Origin: Nocardia sp. NBC_00508
GTDB lineage: Bacteria; Actinomycetota; Actinomycetes; Mycobacteriales; Mycobacteriaceae
Length of the DNA: 64,000 nt
Direction of reading: 5' to 3'
NCBI RefSeq assembly: GCF_036346875.1
Contig: NZ_CP107852.1
Span: 3,286,001-3,350,000, forward strand
The translations under genes were made by a program, and so were the position numbers. The stretch's first letter is position 1. Each line of letters starts with the position of its first letter. This document shows, in pieces, positions 8,390-16,182 of this stretch. The notes beneath the pieces are model-generated. The model made no database searches. It saw only the letters and a list, made by a program, of their open reading frames with translations, and was not told the DNA's origin.

Positions 8390-9979
8390 TCAGTTCCCGG
8401 GCAGCGGAGCCTGGTCCGCCTGCGTGATGGTGACCTTCCCGGTCCGCAAGTACGTGAGCACGGCTTCGTCCACCGCCGGATTGCCGCGACCGAACGTGCC
8501 GTGGTCGCCGCCCTCGACGATGATCAGCGCGCCACCCAGTGCCTCGGCCATGGCCGGGCCGCCTTCGTACTTGGTCAGCGCGTCGTGGCGGCTCTGCAGC
8601 ACCAGCGGCGGGATACGCAGGCCCGCCCCGGTGATCGGCACCGGCTTCGTCACGGGCTTCCAGGAACCGCACGCCATTCCGGAGCGGACCAGGTCGGCGC
8701 GGGCGTCCATGGCGTTGCCGCCGGAGGCGATGGTGCCGACCGCGGCGCCGAGCAGTTCCGGCCTGCCCGGCACGGCGTTCTCGTTGCAGGTGATCGCGCT
8801 GAACACGAACCGGCCGGTGGGGTCGGCCGAGGTCGCGCCCTCGATGGCCCGCAGTCGCCGCACGTTCGCCGGGTCTGCGACGGCGTCGGCCATCGCGCGG
8901 GCGAAGGTCGGCCAGAACGTGCGGGTGTAGCTGGCCACGGTGGTCGCGCCGAGCAGCGGCACCTGCGCGGAGACACCACCGGTTATCAAGGTGCGCAACA
9001 GGTTCTGCAGTTTGCCGAGCTGCTCGACGCTGCCGCTGTAGCCGTCCTTGGCGATCTCGGTCAGCGGTTCGGGCAGCGCGCCGGGCAGGTCGGCGAGGCT
9101 CGCGGGGGGCGGGGTCAGGTTGGCGTACCAGCCACCGCCCTGGGCTGCCGCCAACTGGACCCAGGTGCGGTAGACCTGCAGGGCGGTGTCACCCAGGTGG
9201 TACTCGGCGTTGTGTTCGGCGATCCAGGCGAACAGATCGTCCAGGCGCTGCTTGCCCGCGACCTGCTGTTGGGCGAACTCCTCGGTCCATACCCAATCCG
9301 GGTTGACATTGGAGTCCAGGATCATTCGGTCCACCCGGTCGCCGAACAGCGCCGCGTACACCGCACCGAGGTAGGTGCCGTAGGACGTGCCGAAGTAGTT
9401 GATCCGCTCCAGCCCGAGCGCGGCGCGCACGGCGTCGAGATCGCGTGCGGTGTTCTCGGTAGTGATGGTGTCCAGGTAGCCGGGCTGCGCGGCATCGCAA
9501 GCCTTCTTGATAGCGTCGCGGTTACCGCTGCCCAACGAAGCCTGTTCGCCCTCCGCGGTTTTCGCGCCCGCTCCGCATTCCAGCGGAGTGGCCCAGCGCA
9601 GTCCGCGCGGCTGGACGGCGATCCGGTCATAATGGGCGGCTAGTTCGGCGGGAAAAACGTCCGCCCGGCGCGACCAGTAGTCCAGCGCGTCGGAGCCGGG
9701 GCCGCCGGGATTGCCGAACAGGACGCCTTCCCGCGTGCCGGTCGCGGCGATCCGGCTGACGGTCAGGTCGATCTTCGGTCCGTTCGGCTCGGCGTAGTCC
9801 ATCGGCACGCTGATCACGGCGCACCGCACACCGCGGTCGGCGGGCACGGCCCCGTCGGGGCACGCACCGAACACGACGCCGGGCGCTGCGTCCGCGAGGC
9901 CGGTGACGATCGATCCACCGAGCAGGGCCGCGGCGACGACGCCTGCCGCGACCCGCGAAACTCGCAGTGTCCTCATCAT
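8390..9979 (-). CDS. Secreted alpha/beta-hydrolase, tripeptidyl aminopeptidase type
   Basis: 529 residues from ATG 9979, which has a strong GGGGAGG ribosome site; the frame stays open upstream to 10162, but that part reads as non-coding. Signal peptide RTLRVSRVAAGVVAAALLGGSIVTGLADA. The oxyanion/nucleophile region is GNPGGPGSDALDYW, then YFGTSYGTYLGAVYAALF with nucleophile Ser199. The C-terminal TAP-like domain ends with the catalytic His in EGGDHGTFGRGNPAVD. Homologous actinobacterial enzymes (SlpD/E-like, CaeA) remove N-terminal tripeptides or hydrolyse esters outside the membrane. There is no lipobox Cys, so the protein is probably released. Divergent from a small acetyltransferase gene. 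Confidence 0.9.
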   Translation of the reverse strand: MMRTLRVSRVAAGVVAAALLGGSIVTGLADAAPGVVFGACPDGAVPADRGVRCAVISVPMDYAEPNGPKIDLTVSRIAATGTREGVLFGNPGGPGSDALDYWSRRADVFPAELAAHYDRIAVQPRGLRWATPLECGAGAKTAEGEQASLGSGNRDAIKKACDAAQPGYLDTITTENTARDLDAVRAALGLERINYFGTSYGTYLGAVYAALFGDRVDRMILDSNVNPDWVWTEEFAQQQVAGKQRLDDLFAWIAEHNAEYHLGDTALQVYRTWVQLAAAQGGGWYANLTPPPASLADLPGALPEPLTEIAKDGYSGSVEQLGKLQNLLRTLITGGVSAQVPLLGATTVASYTRTFWPTFARAMADAVADPANVRRLRAIEGATSADPTGRFVFSAITCNENAVPGRPELLGAAVGTIASGGNAMDARADLVRSGMACGSWKPVTKPVPITGAGLRIPPLVLQSRHDALTKYEGGPAMAEALGGALIIVEGGDHGTFGRGNPAVDEAVLTYLRTGKVTITQADQAPLPGN

Positions 9980-10136
9980 GTCCGTACCTCCCCGGGCCTG
10001 CCGCGCTCGTGCGAAAAACGGGCCCGACCAAGAGCATTCTGCGCAGGCCCGCCGGGACAGACAAGTCGGCGGCGGGATTCCGCCCGGCCGAGCACGTGGT
10101 TTACCCCGATAGCGGTGCACAGAGTAGCGTCGAGCC

Positions 10137-10448
10137 ATGTCGACCGAGGTCAGCAACAACACCGCACTGGAACGCTTCGAGATCTACGTCGACGGTGCGA
10201 TCGCCGGCTACGCCGAATACCAGGACACGGCCTCCGAACGCGCGTTCGTGCACACCGAGATCTATCCACGGTACGAGGGCCAGGGCTACGCGCGGCTCTT
10301 GGTGGAGACCGCGCTGAACAGCACGCGCGACGACAAGCTCGGCGCGCTGCCCATGTGCCGCACGGTCCACCACTTCATCGAGACCCGACCGGAATACCTC
10401 GCGATGGTGCCGCACTGGGCGCGCGACCGGCTGAACCTGCCGCAGTGA
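10137..10448 (+). CDS. Small GNAT-family (YjdJ-type) N-acetyltransferase
   Basis: 103 residues, a minimal GNAT fold of the YjdJ type. The acetyl-CoA loop is recognisable in HTEIYPRYEGQGYARLLVETAL (Q/RxxGxG/A pattern). The strand before it (AGYAEYQDTASERAFVHTEI) and the C-terminal PMCRTVHHFIETRPEY are typical of these stand-alone proteins. The acceptor is unknown. A long hairpin follows the gene. Confidence 0.85.
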   Translation: MSTEVSNNTALERFEIYVDGAIAGYAEYQDTASERAFVHTEIYPRYEGQGYARLLVETALNSTRDDKLGALPMCRTVHHFIETRPEYLAMVPHWARDRLNLPQ

Positions 10449-10480
10449 ACGAGCCATCGATCGACCTGGCCGCCGATGCG

Positions 10481-10520
10481 GTCATGCCGGAGCCGCGCGT
10501 CGGCGCGGCGTGGGCATGAC
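10481..10520. terminator. Hairpin between convergent genes
   Basis: Nested perfect arms GTCATGCC (10481-10488) / GGCATGAC (10513-10520) enclose GCCGCGC (10492-10498) / GCGCGGC (10503-10509). No T tract, but it sits between convergent genes, so it probably acts as a bidirectional terminator. Confidence 0.55.
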
Positions 10521-10540
10521 CGTTCAGCAGGAATAACCGT

Positions 10541-11302
10541 TCAATACGCGGCCACTGCGCCGTCGAGCGCCGCCTGCAGATCGTCGCGCACCAAACGGGC
10601 GATGTCACCGGGCCGCGGGGGAAGGTCGAGCACCGGGACACCGAAGTAGAAGCTGGCCGACTTGGCCTCTTCCTTCGTCGCCTGCACCGCGGGGTCCTCG
10701 CGCGGTCCGTAGCTCAGCCCGATGGGCAGCAGCACGGGTTCCACGCCGAGCTTCATCGCGCGGAACGCGATGTGCCCGATGCCGCTGCCCACCGCCTGCA
10801 CCCGGGCCGGGTCCACGTCGTTGCAGGTGCCCTCGGGAAACACCGCGATGCCGTCGCCGCGAGCCATCCGCTCCGCGCAGATGTCCATCATCCGCTGACC
10901 GGCGGCGTTCACCGCGCGGATGCCGTGGTCCTTGCCGCGGAACACCGGGATGCCGCCCATCATGTCGATCTTGCGCCGCTGGTCGGGATCGACGAACAGC
11001 TCGTCCTTGGCCAGTACGCGCACCCGCCCGATCACCGGCCGCAGCCCACTGCGCCACGCCGCCGCCGCGACGGTGTAGGGATCGTTTTCGGATAGGTGGT
11101 TGATCGCGATCAGCAGGGGCCGACCCTGTCCGATCACCGCGCGAAGCGATGCGCGTGCCCCTTCGGCGTACCCGACCCGCGGATGGTAGCGGCGGCCGAG
11201 AATGGCGTAGGCCCCCCACGCTTTCAGCCGGTTCTGGCGATGATCTCGGTAGAAGTCGTACACGGTGTCGCTGTTCTCGAGGCGCACCTCGGGCGGTTCC
11301 AT
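10541..11302 (-). CDS. 1-acyl-glycerol-3-phosphate acyltransferase-like (PlsC family)
   Basis: 253 residues from ATG 11302; the frame extends upstream to 11446 but the extra residues do not look coding. The PlsC motifs are present: block I INHLSENDPY (NHX4D, about residue 85), block II around GGIPVFRGKDHGIRAVNAAG, block III VFPEGTCND, and block IV VEPVLLPIGLSY. Such enzymes transfer acyl groups to lysophosphatidate or to mycobacterial glycolipids. No long membrane helix is apparent. The intergenic region to yqgE is shared and divergent. Confidence 0.85.
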   Translation of the reverse strand: MEPPEVRLENSDTVYDFYRDHRQNRLKAWGAYAILGRRYHPRVGYAEGARASLRAVIGQGRPLLIAINHLSENDPYTVAAAAWRSGLRPVIGRVRVLAKDELFVDPDQRRKIDMMGGIPVFRGKDHGIRAVNAAGQRMMDICAERMARGDGIAVFPEGTCNDVDPARVQAVGSGIGHIAFRAMKLGVEPVLLPIGLSYGPREDPAVQATKEEAKSASFYFGVPVLDLPPRPGDIARLVRDDLQAALDGAVAAY

Positions 11303-11439
11303 GACCTGGACTCTACGATGTGGCGGCGACAGCGCAACGAGGCCTCCTGGCTCCGGTCCGCGACCCGTCCGGCAAATCTGGAAGACAGAAGTCGGCCGCA
11401 GAAGGCGCATTGTGGGCGAACAGCTGAGATGATGTCGGA

Positions 11440-12084
11440 GTGGCACGCGCAGAAGACCCGGATGATCGGAAGACTCGCGGCGGGCACGGCGACCGCAGGC
11501 GGCGCGATTTCCGGCCCGGCGAGCAGGTGGTACGTGCCGGGACGCTGCTGGTGTCGGCCACCGAGCTGGTCGAACCCACCTTCCGGCGCACCGTCGTCTA
11601 CATCATCGAGCACAACGAGGCCGGCAGTCTCGGGGTCGTGCTCAACCGTCCGAGCGATACGGCGGTACACGACGTGCTGCCCCGCTGGACGGACGCGGTC
11701 GCCGCGCCGCGCACGCTGTTCATCGGCGGCCCGGTGAAACGGGACGCGGCGCTGTGCATCGGCACCGTCCGAGTGGGCGCGCAGATCGATGGCGTACCCG
11801 GGCTGCGCCGCATCGATGGGCGCGTCGTCCTGGTCGACCTGGACGCCGATCCCGACCGGGTCGGCCCGCTCGTCGAGGGCATCCGGATCTTCGCAGGCTA
11901 TGCGGGCTGGACTTTCGGCCAGCTGGAAGGCGAGCTGGAGAACAACGACTGGATCGTGCTGTCGGCGTTGCCGTCCGATCCGATCAGCACGGGCCGCCCG
12001 GATCTGTGGGCGCACGTGCTGCGCCGCCAGCCGCTGCCGCTGTCCCTGCTCGCGACACACCCGATTGAACTCGAACGCAACTGA
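11440..12084 (+). CDS. YqgE/AlgH family protein (UPF0301)
   Basis: 214 residues, GTG start at 11440. After a charged leader the family core begins at GTLLVSATELVEPTFRRTVVYIIEHNEAGSLGVVLNRPS. IGGPVKRDAALCIG, then IFAGYAGWTFGQLEGELENNDWIV, are the most conserved blocks. The biochemical function of the family is unresolved. The stop codon overlaps the start of the predicted SigL promoter, so the downstream sigma gene has its own transcription signal. Confidence 0.9.
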   Translation: MARAEDPDDRKTRGGHGDRRRRDFRPGEQVVRAGTLLVSATELVEPTFRRTVVYIIEHNEAGSLGVVLNRPSDTAVHDVLPRWTDAVAAPRTLFIGGPVKRDAALCIGTVRVGAQIDGVPGLRRIDGRVVLVDLDADPDRVGPLVEGIRIFAGYAGWTFGQLEGELENNDWIVLSALPSDPISTGRPDLWAHVLRRQPLPLSLLATHPIELERN

Positions 12085-12093
12085 GATCGTGTA
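12066..12093 (+). promoter_or_regulatory. Predicted SigL-type promoter upstream of sigL
   Basis: TGAACT (12066-12071), a 16-nt spacer and CGTGTA (12088-12093). The M. tuberculosis SigL consensus, as I remember it, is TGAACC, about 16 nt, then CGTGTC. Start to first codon (12217) would leave a leader of about 115 nt. The -35 box lies inside the last codons of yqgE. Fits an autoregulated ECF sigma factor. Confidence 0.65.
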
Positions 12094-12216
12094 CTCCTCG
12101 AATGGACCGAAGGAGACACGGTATGTGACACGACAACTGATCCGGCGAGAGCATGGGTGACTCATCGGGTGCGCCCACACACCGGCCCCGCAACACAAGC
12201 GGAGAGGTATCTAGTT

Positions 12217-12744
12217 GTGCGCAACGAAGAAGATCGGCCCGACGATCAGTCCGAATTGATGCGGGCTCTCTATCGCGAACACGCCACCGCGCTATGGCGG
12301 TACACGCTCGGCTTGGTCCGGGATGCAGGGCGGGCAGAGGACATCGTGCAGGAAACATTGCTGCGGGCTTGGCAACGCCCGAACGTCTTGGATCAATCCA
12401 CCATGTCGGCGCGCGCGTGGCTGTTCACCGTGGCGCGCAATCTCGCCGTGGATGAGCATCGCAGCGCCCGCAGCAGGCGCGAGTTCCGCACCGACAGCCC
12501 GCCCGAACGGGCCGCCCCGGACCAGTCCGACCGCGCCTTGGACGGGTGGCTGGTCGCCGACGCCCTCAGCAGGCTCAGCGCCGACCATCGCGAGGTGATC
12601 GTGCGGGCCTACTACCGAGGACTGTCCACCCACCAGATCGCCGAGGAACTCGATGTCCCGGCGGGCACGGTGAAATCCCGAATGCATTACGGCATGCGCG
12701 CATTGCGCCTGGCACTACAGGAGATGGGGGTGACGAATCAATGA
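12217..12744 (+). CDS. sigL: ECF sigma factor, SigL-like
   Basis: 175 residues. GTG 12217 is chosen because GGAGAGG (12201-12207) is correctly spaced; GTG 12157 is possible. Region 2 (ALWRYTLGLVRDAGRAEDIVQETLLRAWQRP, then RAWLFTVARNLAVDEHRSAR) and region 4 (LSADHREVIVRAYYRGLSTHQIAEELDVPAGTVKSRMHYGMRALRLALQEMG) are both complete. The sequence, its length and the adjacent zinc-type anti-sigma gene closely resemble SigL of M. tuberculosis, which governs cell-envelope and disulfide-related genes. It overlaps the anti-sigma gene by ATGA and is therefore translationally coupled to it. Confidence 0.85.
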   Translation: MRNEEDRPDDQSELMRALYREHATALWRYTLGLVRDAGRAEDIVQETLLRAWQRPNVLDQSTMSARAWLFTVARNLAVDEHRSARSRREFRTDSPPERAAPDQSDRALDGWLVADALSRLSADHREVIVRAYYRGLSTHQIAEELDVPAGTVKSRMHYGMRALRLALQEMGVTNQ

Positions 12745-13520
12745 CGGATATCACCGACGACTACAGCACGTGGGACGCGCCGTATGTGCTCGGCTCCCTC
12801 ACCCGTGTTGAGCGCCTGGAGTACGAAGGCCACCTCGCCGGCTGCATCGAATGCCGGTCATCGGTGGCCGAGCTGGCGGGTCTGCCCGGCATGCTCGCCC
12901 TGGTCGAGACGGAGACCGCGCTCGCGATGATCGTGCCGCCTGCCGATGCCGCGACCGAATCCGTTCGGTCGATGCCGCCACCTCCGCCGATGCCGCCACC
13001 TCCGCCGATGCCGCAACTGCCGCCCGCGCCACCACCGCCGGCGCGGCTTGCCGACGCCGCCGAACGGCGCAATCGGCGCAGCCGGTGGGCGACGGTCGGC
13101 GTGGCGGTGGCGGCGGCCGCGGCCGCCGTGGCAATCGCGGTGCCGATCGCCGTCACCATGTCGGAGTCGGATCGGCCGGACGGGCCGGGCACCACCGAGC
13201 AGGCTTTCGTCGAACGCCCGATGGAGCCGCTGGAGGCGTCGCCGGTTTCGGCGAGCTTCAAACTCTTTCCGGCGGGCGATCAGACGCGGGTGGTGATGTC
13301 TTGCAGCTACCCGCCGGGCGAGCAGCAGCGCTACAACTGGAATCTGGCCCTGTACGTCACCCGCGCCAATGGGCAGCAGCAGCAACTCGACCAGTGGCCT
13401 GCGAGCCCCGGCACCGAGCTGACTATCGACCGCACCATCGACGGCACACCAGATCAGGTCCGGTCGGTCGAGATCCGTGCCGCGAACACCGGCAAGGTAT
13501 TACTCCTCGGCACCGTCTGA
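12741..13520 (+). CDS. rslA: Membrane-anchored anti-sigma factor (RslA-like, ZAS domain)
   Basis: 259 residues. The N-terminal zinc anti-sigma domain carries H31-x3-C35-x2-C38 (HLAGCIEC). Residues about 78-100 are a repetitive linker of MPPPPP units. The single membrane helix is about 118-142 (alanine/valine-rich, WATVGVAVAAAAAAVAIAVPIAV), leaving an extracytoplasmic C-terminal domain of the RskA type (about 145-259). It should hold SigL at the membrane until the zinc site is oxidised or the protein is cleaved. RslA of M. tuberculosis works by thiol redox of the same motif. A hairpin follows immediately. Confidence 0.85.
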   Translation: MTDITDDYSTWDAPYVLGSLTRVERLEYEGHLAGCIECRSSVAELAGLPGMLALVETETALAMIVPPADAATESVRSMPPPPPMPPPPPMPQLPPAPPPPARLADAAERRNRRSRWATVGVAVAAAAAAVAIAVPIAVTMSESDRPDGPGTTEQAFVERPMEPLEASPVSASFKLFPAGDQTRVVMSCSYPPGEQQRYNWNLALYVTRANGQQQQLDQWPASPGTELTIDRTIDGTPDQVRSVEIRAANTGKVLLLGTV

Positions 13521-13527
13521 TCGATCG

Positions 13528-13566
13528 AACGATCCCCCGCGGGCACACTGCCCGAGGGGGATCGTT
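13528..13566. terminator. Strong hairpin after rslA
   Basis: Perfect 11-bp arms AACGATCCCCC (13528-13538) and GGGGGATCGTT (13556-13566), with an inner GGGC/GCCC extension. It lies between the convergent sigL-rslA and ABC-efflux operons and should terminate both. Confidence 0.7.
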
Positions 13567-13580
13567 GTCCGGCAACCCGA

Positions 13581-14351
13581 TCAGCGCGTCTGACGCCGGA
13601 AGATCGAAGACGACCACAGGTAACCGACCACCGTGATACCTACGCACCAGGCGATCGAGATGATGCCGTTGTTGCCGATCTCGGTGCCCATCAGCAGGCC
13701 GCGGAGGGTCTCGGTGAACGGCGTGAACGGCTGGTACTCGGCGAAGTGGCGCAACCCGGCCGGCATGGTGTCGGTGGCGACCAGCCCGCTGCCGAGGAAT
13801 GGCAGCATCACCAGCGGGAAGGGCGTGTTGCTCGCGCTCTCCGGGTTCGGAGCGAGCAGGCCGAGCGCCACCGACAGCCAGGTGAGCGCGAGCATGATCA
13901 GCGCGAGCAGGGCGAACACGGCCATCCACTCGAGCGGGTTCGCGTTCGGCCGGAACCCGATCAGCAGCGCGATCGCGGCCATCGCGGCGATGCCGACCAG
14001 CGCCTGGATCAGCGCGCCGACCACGTGGCCGGTGAGCATGGCCGATTGCGCGATGTCCATGGTGCGGAACCGGTTCACGATGCCCCTGGTCGCGTCGGTG
14101 GCGACCGACACCGCGACCGAGACCGTCATGTACGCCGGAATCATCAGCAGCATGCCGGGCGCGAGATAGTCGATGTAGTTTCCGCCGGAGGACTTCTCCA
14201 GCGCGCCGCCGAAGACGAAGTTGAACACCAGCAGCAGGATGGTCGGCATCATGATGACGCCGAAAGTCATGCTGGGGTAGCGCTTGGCGCGCACGAGGTT
14301 GCGCCGCAGCATGGTCGCCGAATCGGCGAGCGCGTAGGACATGGCACTCAT
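13581..14351 (-). CDS. ABC-2 type efflux permease (DrrB-like)
   Basis: 256 residues with about six membrane helices; an N-terminal cytoplasmic leader (MSAMSYALADSATMLRRNLVRAKRYP) precedes TM1. The region GSGLVATDTMPAGLRHFAEYQPFTPFTETLRGLLMG is the conserved ABC-2 C-terminal segment. It is the membrane half of a drug or lipid exporter, translated from a start that overlaps the ATPase gene by 4 bp. Substrate unknown. Confidence 0.9.
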   Translation of the reverse strand: MSAMSYALADSATMLRRNLVRAKRYPSMTFGVIMMPTILLLVFNFVFGGALEKSSGGNYIDYLAPGMLLMIPAYMTVSVAVSVATDATRGIVNRFRTMDIAQSAMLTGHVVGALIQALVGIAAMAAIALLIGFRPNANPLEWMAVFALLALIMLALTWLSVALGLLAPNPESASNTPFPLVMLPFLGSGLVATDTMPAGLRHFAEYQPFTPFTETLRGLLMGTEIGNNGIISIAWCVGITVVGYLWSSSIFRRQTR

Positions 14352-15322
14352 CGCACGGTTTCCTTTTCAGTGGTGGGGTGGCCGGTGAGGGAGAGGAATA
14401 CGTCGTCGAGGTTGGGGGTGTGCACCGACAGCCCCTCGACCTCGATCTGGTCGTAGTCGAGCCGATCCAGCAGCGCACGTAGCGATTTCACGCCGCCGTC
14501 GCTCGGCACCGCGAGAGTGAGGTCTTCCTCGTCGTCATCCGTCGTCGGTGCGGCGGCCCCGAGCGCGTCGGCCGCCGCGACCAGGGCGGACCGGTTGGCG
14601 AACTCCAGGCGGATATGCCCGCCCGGCACCAGCCGCTTCAGTTCCGCGGCGGTGCCTTCGGCGACGATCTCGCCGTGGTCGAGCACCGCGATGCGGTCGG
14701 CGAGCTGGTCGGCCTCCTCCAGATACTGGGTGGTGAGGAAGACCGTGACGCTGTAGTCGTCGACCAGCCCGCGAATGATGCTCCACATCGACCGCCTGCT
14801 GCGCGGGTCGAGTCCGGTGGTCGGCTCGTCGAGGAAGATGATGCGTGGATCGCCGACCAGCGTCATGGCCAGATCGAGCCGCCTGGTCATGCCGCCGGAG
14901 TAGGTCGACGCGGGTTTTTCGGCCGCGTCCACCAGATCGAAGCGCTCCAGTAGATCGGCTGCCAGCCTCCGGCTCTCGCGGCGCGGCAGATGGTGCAGAT
15001 CGCCCATCAGCATCAGGTTCTCCCGGCCGGTGAGCAGTTCGTCGACCGCGGAGAACTGGCCGGTCACGCCGATCTGCGCCCGCACCTGCTTGCGCTCGGC
15101 GACGAGATCGTGCCCGCCGACCTGGACCTCACCGGCGTCGGCGTCGATCAGCGTGGTGAGGATCTGCACGGTGGTGGTCTTGCCCGCGCCGTTCGGACCG
15201 AGCAGCGAGAAGATCGTGCCCTCCGCGACGGTGAGATCGATTCCGTCGAGCACCACCTGCTCACCGAACGATTTGCGCAGGCCCCGTGCCCAGACGGCGG
15301 GCGCGCGATGGCCGTTCCCCAT
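14348..15322 (-). CDS. ABC transporter ATP-binding protein (DrrA-like)
   Basis: 324 residues with Walker A GPNGAGKTTT, a Q-loop near GVTGQFSAVDELLTG, signature YSGGMTRRLDLAM, Walker B IIFLDEPTTGLD and an H-loop in the expected order. The C-terminal part (from about 225) is the DrrA-type extension; the acidic insert TTDDDEEDLTLAVP falls within it. It powers the adjacent DrrB-like permease. The gene is second in an operon headed by an EXLDI protein. Confidence 0.92.
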   Translation of the reverse strand: MGNGHRAPAVWARGLRKSFGEQVVLDGIDLTVAEGTIFSLLGPNGAGKTTTVQILTTLIDADAGEVQVGGHDLVAERKQVRAQIGVTGQFSAVDELLTGRENLMLMGDLHHLPRRESRRLAADLLERFDLVDAAEKPASTYSGGMTRRLDLAMTLVGDPRIIFLDEPTTGLDPRSRRSMWSIIRGLVDDYSVTVFLTTQYLEEADQLADRIAVLDHGEIVAEGTAAELKRLVPGGHIRLEFANRSALVAAADALGAAAPTTDDDEEDLTLAVPSDGGVKSLRALLDRLDYDQIEVEGLSVHTPNLDDVFLSLTGHPTTEKETVR

Positions 15323-15513
15323 GATTTTTCCTTTCCGGAATTATATGCCTTCATGCGAATGTGAGCATGTTTCACCTGCACCGCCCCCGATGTCGGGTGC
15401 GGCGATTACCGGTGGGTTATTCGTTTGTCGCGCTGGGTGCGCCGGCTAGGCGTACCTCCGCCTTCGCTCCGGCCGTGCGCGGGCTGAGGACGGACTACGT
15501 CCGGCAGCGCCCA

Positions 15514-16044
15514 TTAGATGTCCAGGTCCTCGATCGTCGGCCCTTCGGCCAGATCGGCGACCCGCCGATAGAACTTGTCGGGGATTTGCCCCTTCAGCTC
15601 GTCGACCGAATCCACCACGACGAGGATGAACTCGCCCCAATCCTGTTCCCCGACGCCGAGCAGCCTGCGCCAGCTCTTCGGGTCCCGCCAGTCCTTCAGC
15701 CACTTCGCACCCGCGTCGGACGGGTACTCGTCCCAGTTCGAATACTGGGCATGCATCACGTACTTGCCCTTGCGGCTGCGATACACCCGGACGTGCTCCA
15801 TCCGCGTATCGTTGACGTCGTGCCACTCCCCGAGCAGGGTGCCGGAGAAGCGAACCTGTCGCACACCATCGCGACCCACCTTGAGCACGATCTCGTCGTA
15901 GCCCTCCAGCCGCCCCTCCTCGAGTTCGATGAATCGGCGCAGTGCCGTGACCACCGCCCCCGAGAGGTTGCCGCCGACCAGCTCCTGCGCGCGCTGGAAG
16001 AGCGGCAGGTCGTCATCGGCAACGTAGATCGTCTTGTTGGGCAT
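15514..16044 (-). CDS. EXLDI family protein, possible ribbon-helix-helix regulator
   Basis: 176 residues ending in TIEDLDI, the terminal motif that names the EXLDI family (TIGR04342), whose members are known to lie next to DrrAB-like exporters, as here. The first 45 residues (NKTIYVADDDLPLFQRAQELVGGNLSGAVVTALRRFIELEEG) have the strand-helix-helix pattern of CopG/Arc DNA-binding proteins (inference). The middle is a beta-rich domain with many aromatics. The transporter genes follow after 191 bp on the same strand. A tandem TATACGTA element just ahead of its start codon makes autoregulation likely. Confidence 0.85.
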   Translation of the reverse strand: MPNKTIYVADDDLPLFQRAQELVGGNLSGAVVTALRRFIELEEGRLEGYDEIVLKVGRDGVRQVRFSGTLLGEWHDVNDTRMEHVRVYRSRKGKYVMHAQYSNWDEYPSDAGAKWLKDWRDPKSWRRLLGVGEQDWGEFILVVVDSVDELKGQIPDKFYRRVADLAEGPTIEDLDI

Positions 16045-16050
16045 GAACTC

Positions 16051-16076
16051 ACTATACGTAGATGTATACGTACACG
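16051..16076. promoter_or_regulatory. Tandem TATACGTA operator upstream of the EXLDI gene
   Basis: TATACGTA occurs at 16053-16060 and again at 16065-16072, a 12-bp direct repeat; each copy contains the palindrome TACGTA. It begins 9 bp upstream of the EXLDI start codon. Direct tandem short palindromes are typical ribbon-helix-helix operators. Confidence 0.55.
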
Positions 16077-16182
16077 CAAGGGTGGCGGTCGCATCTCCTG
16101 ATCCGCCGTTGAACCATCCGGCGACCTAGCCCGTATTCACTCGTGTACGCAGCCGAATGTTCGTCAGCGGAAGGGAGTGCCG

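Noticed and set aside
8390..10162. Upstream extension of the peptidase to 10162
   Set aside because: The signal peptide begins at 9979, where a strong ribosome site lies; the extension reads as non-coding and would run close to the divergent acetyltransferase gene.
15488..15502. Small hairpin GGACG-GACTA-CGTCC between EXLDI and the ATPase gene
   Set aside because: The stem is only five pairs without a T tract. It may attenuate read-through but cannot be called a terminator.
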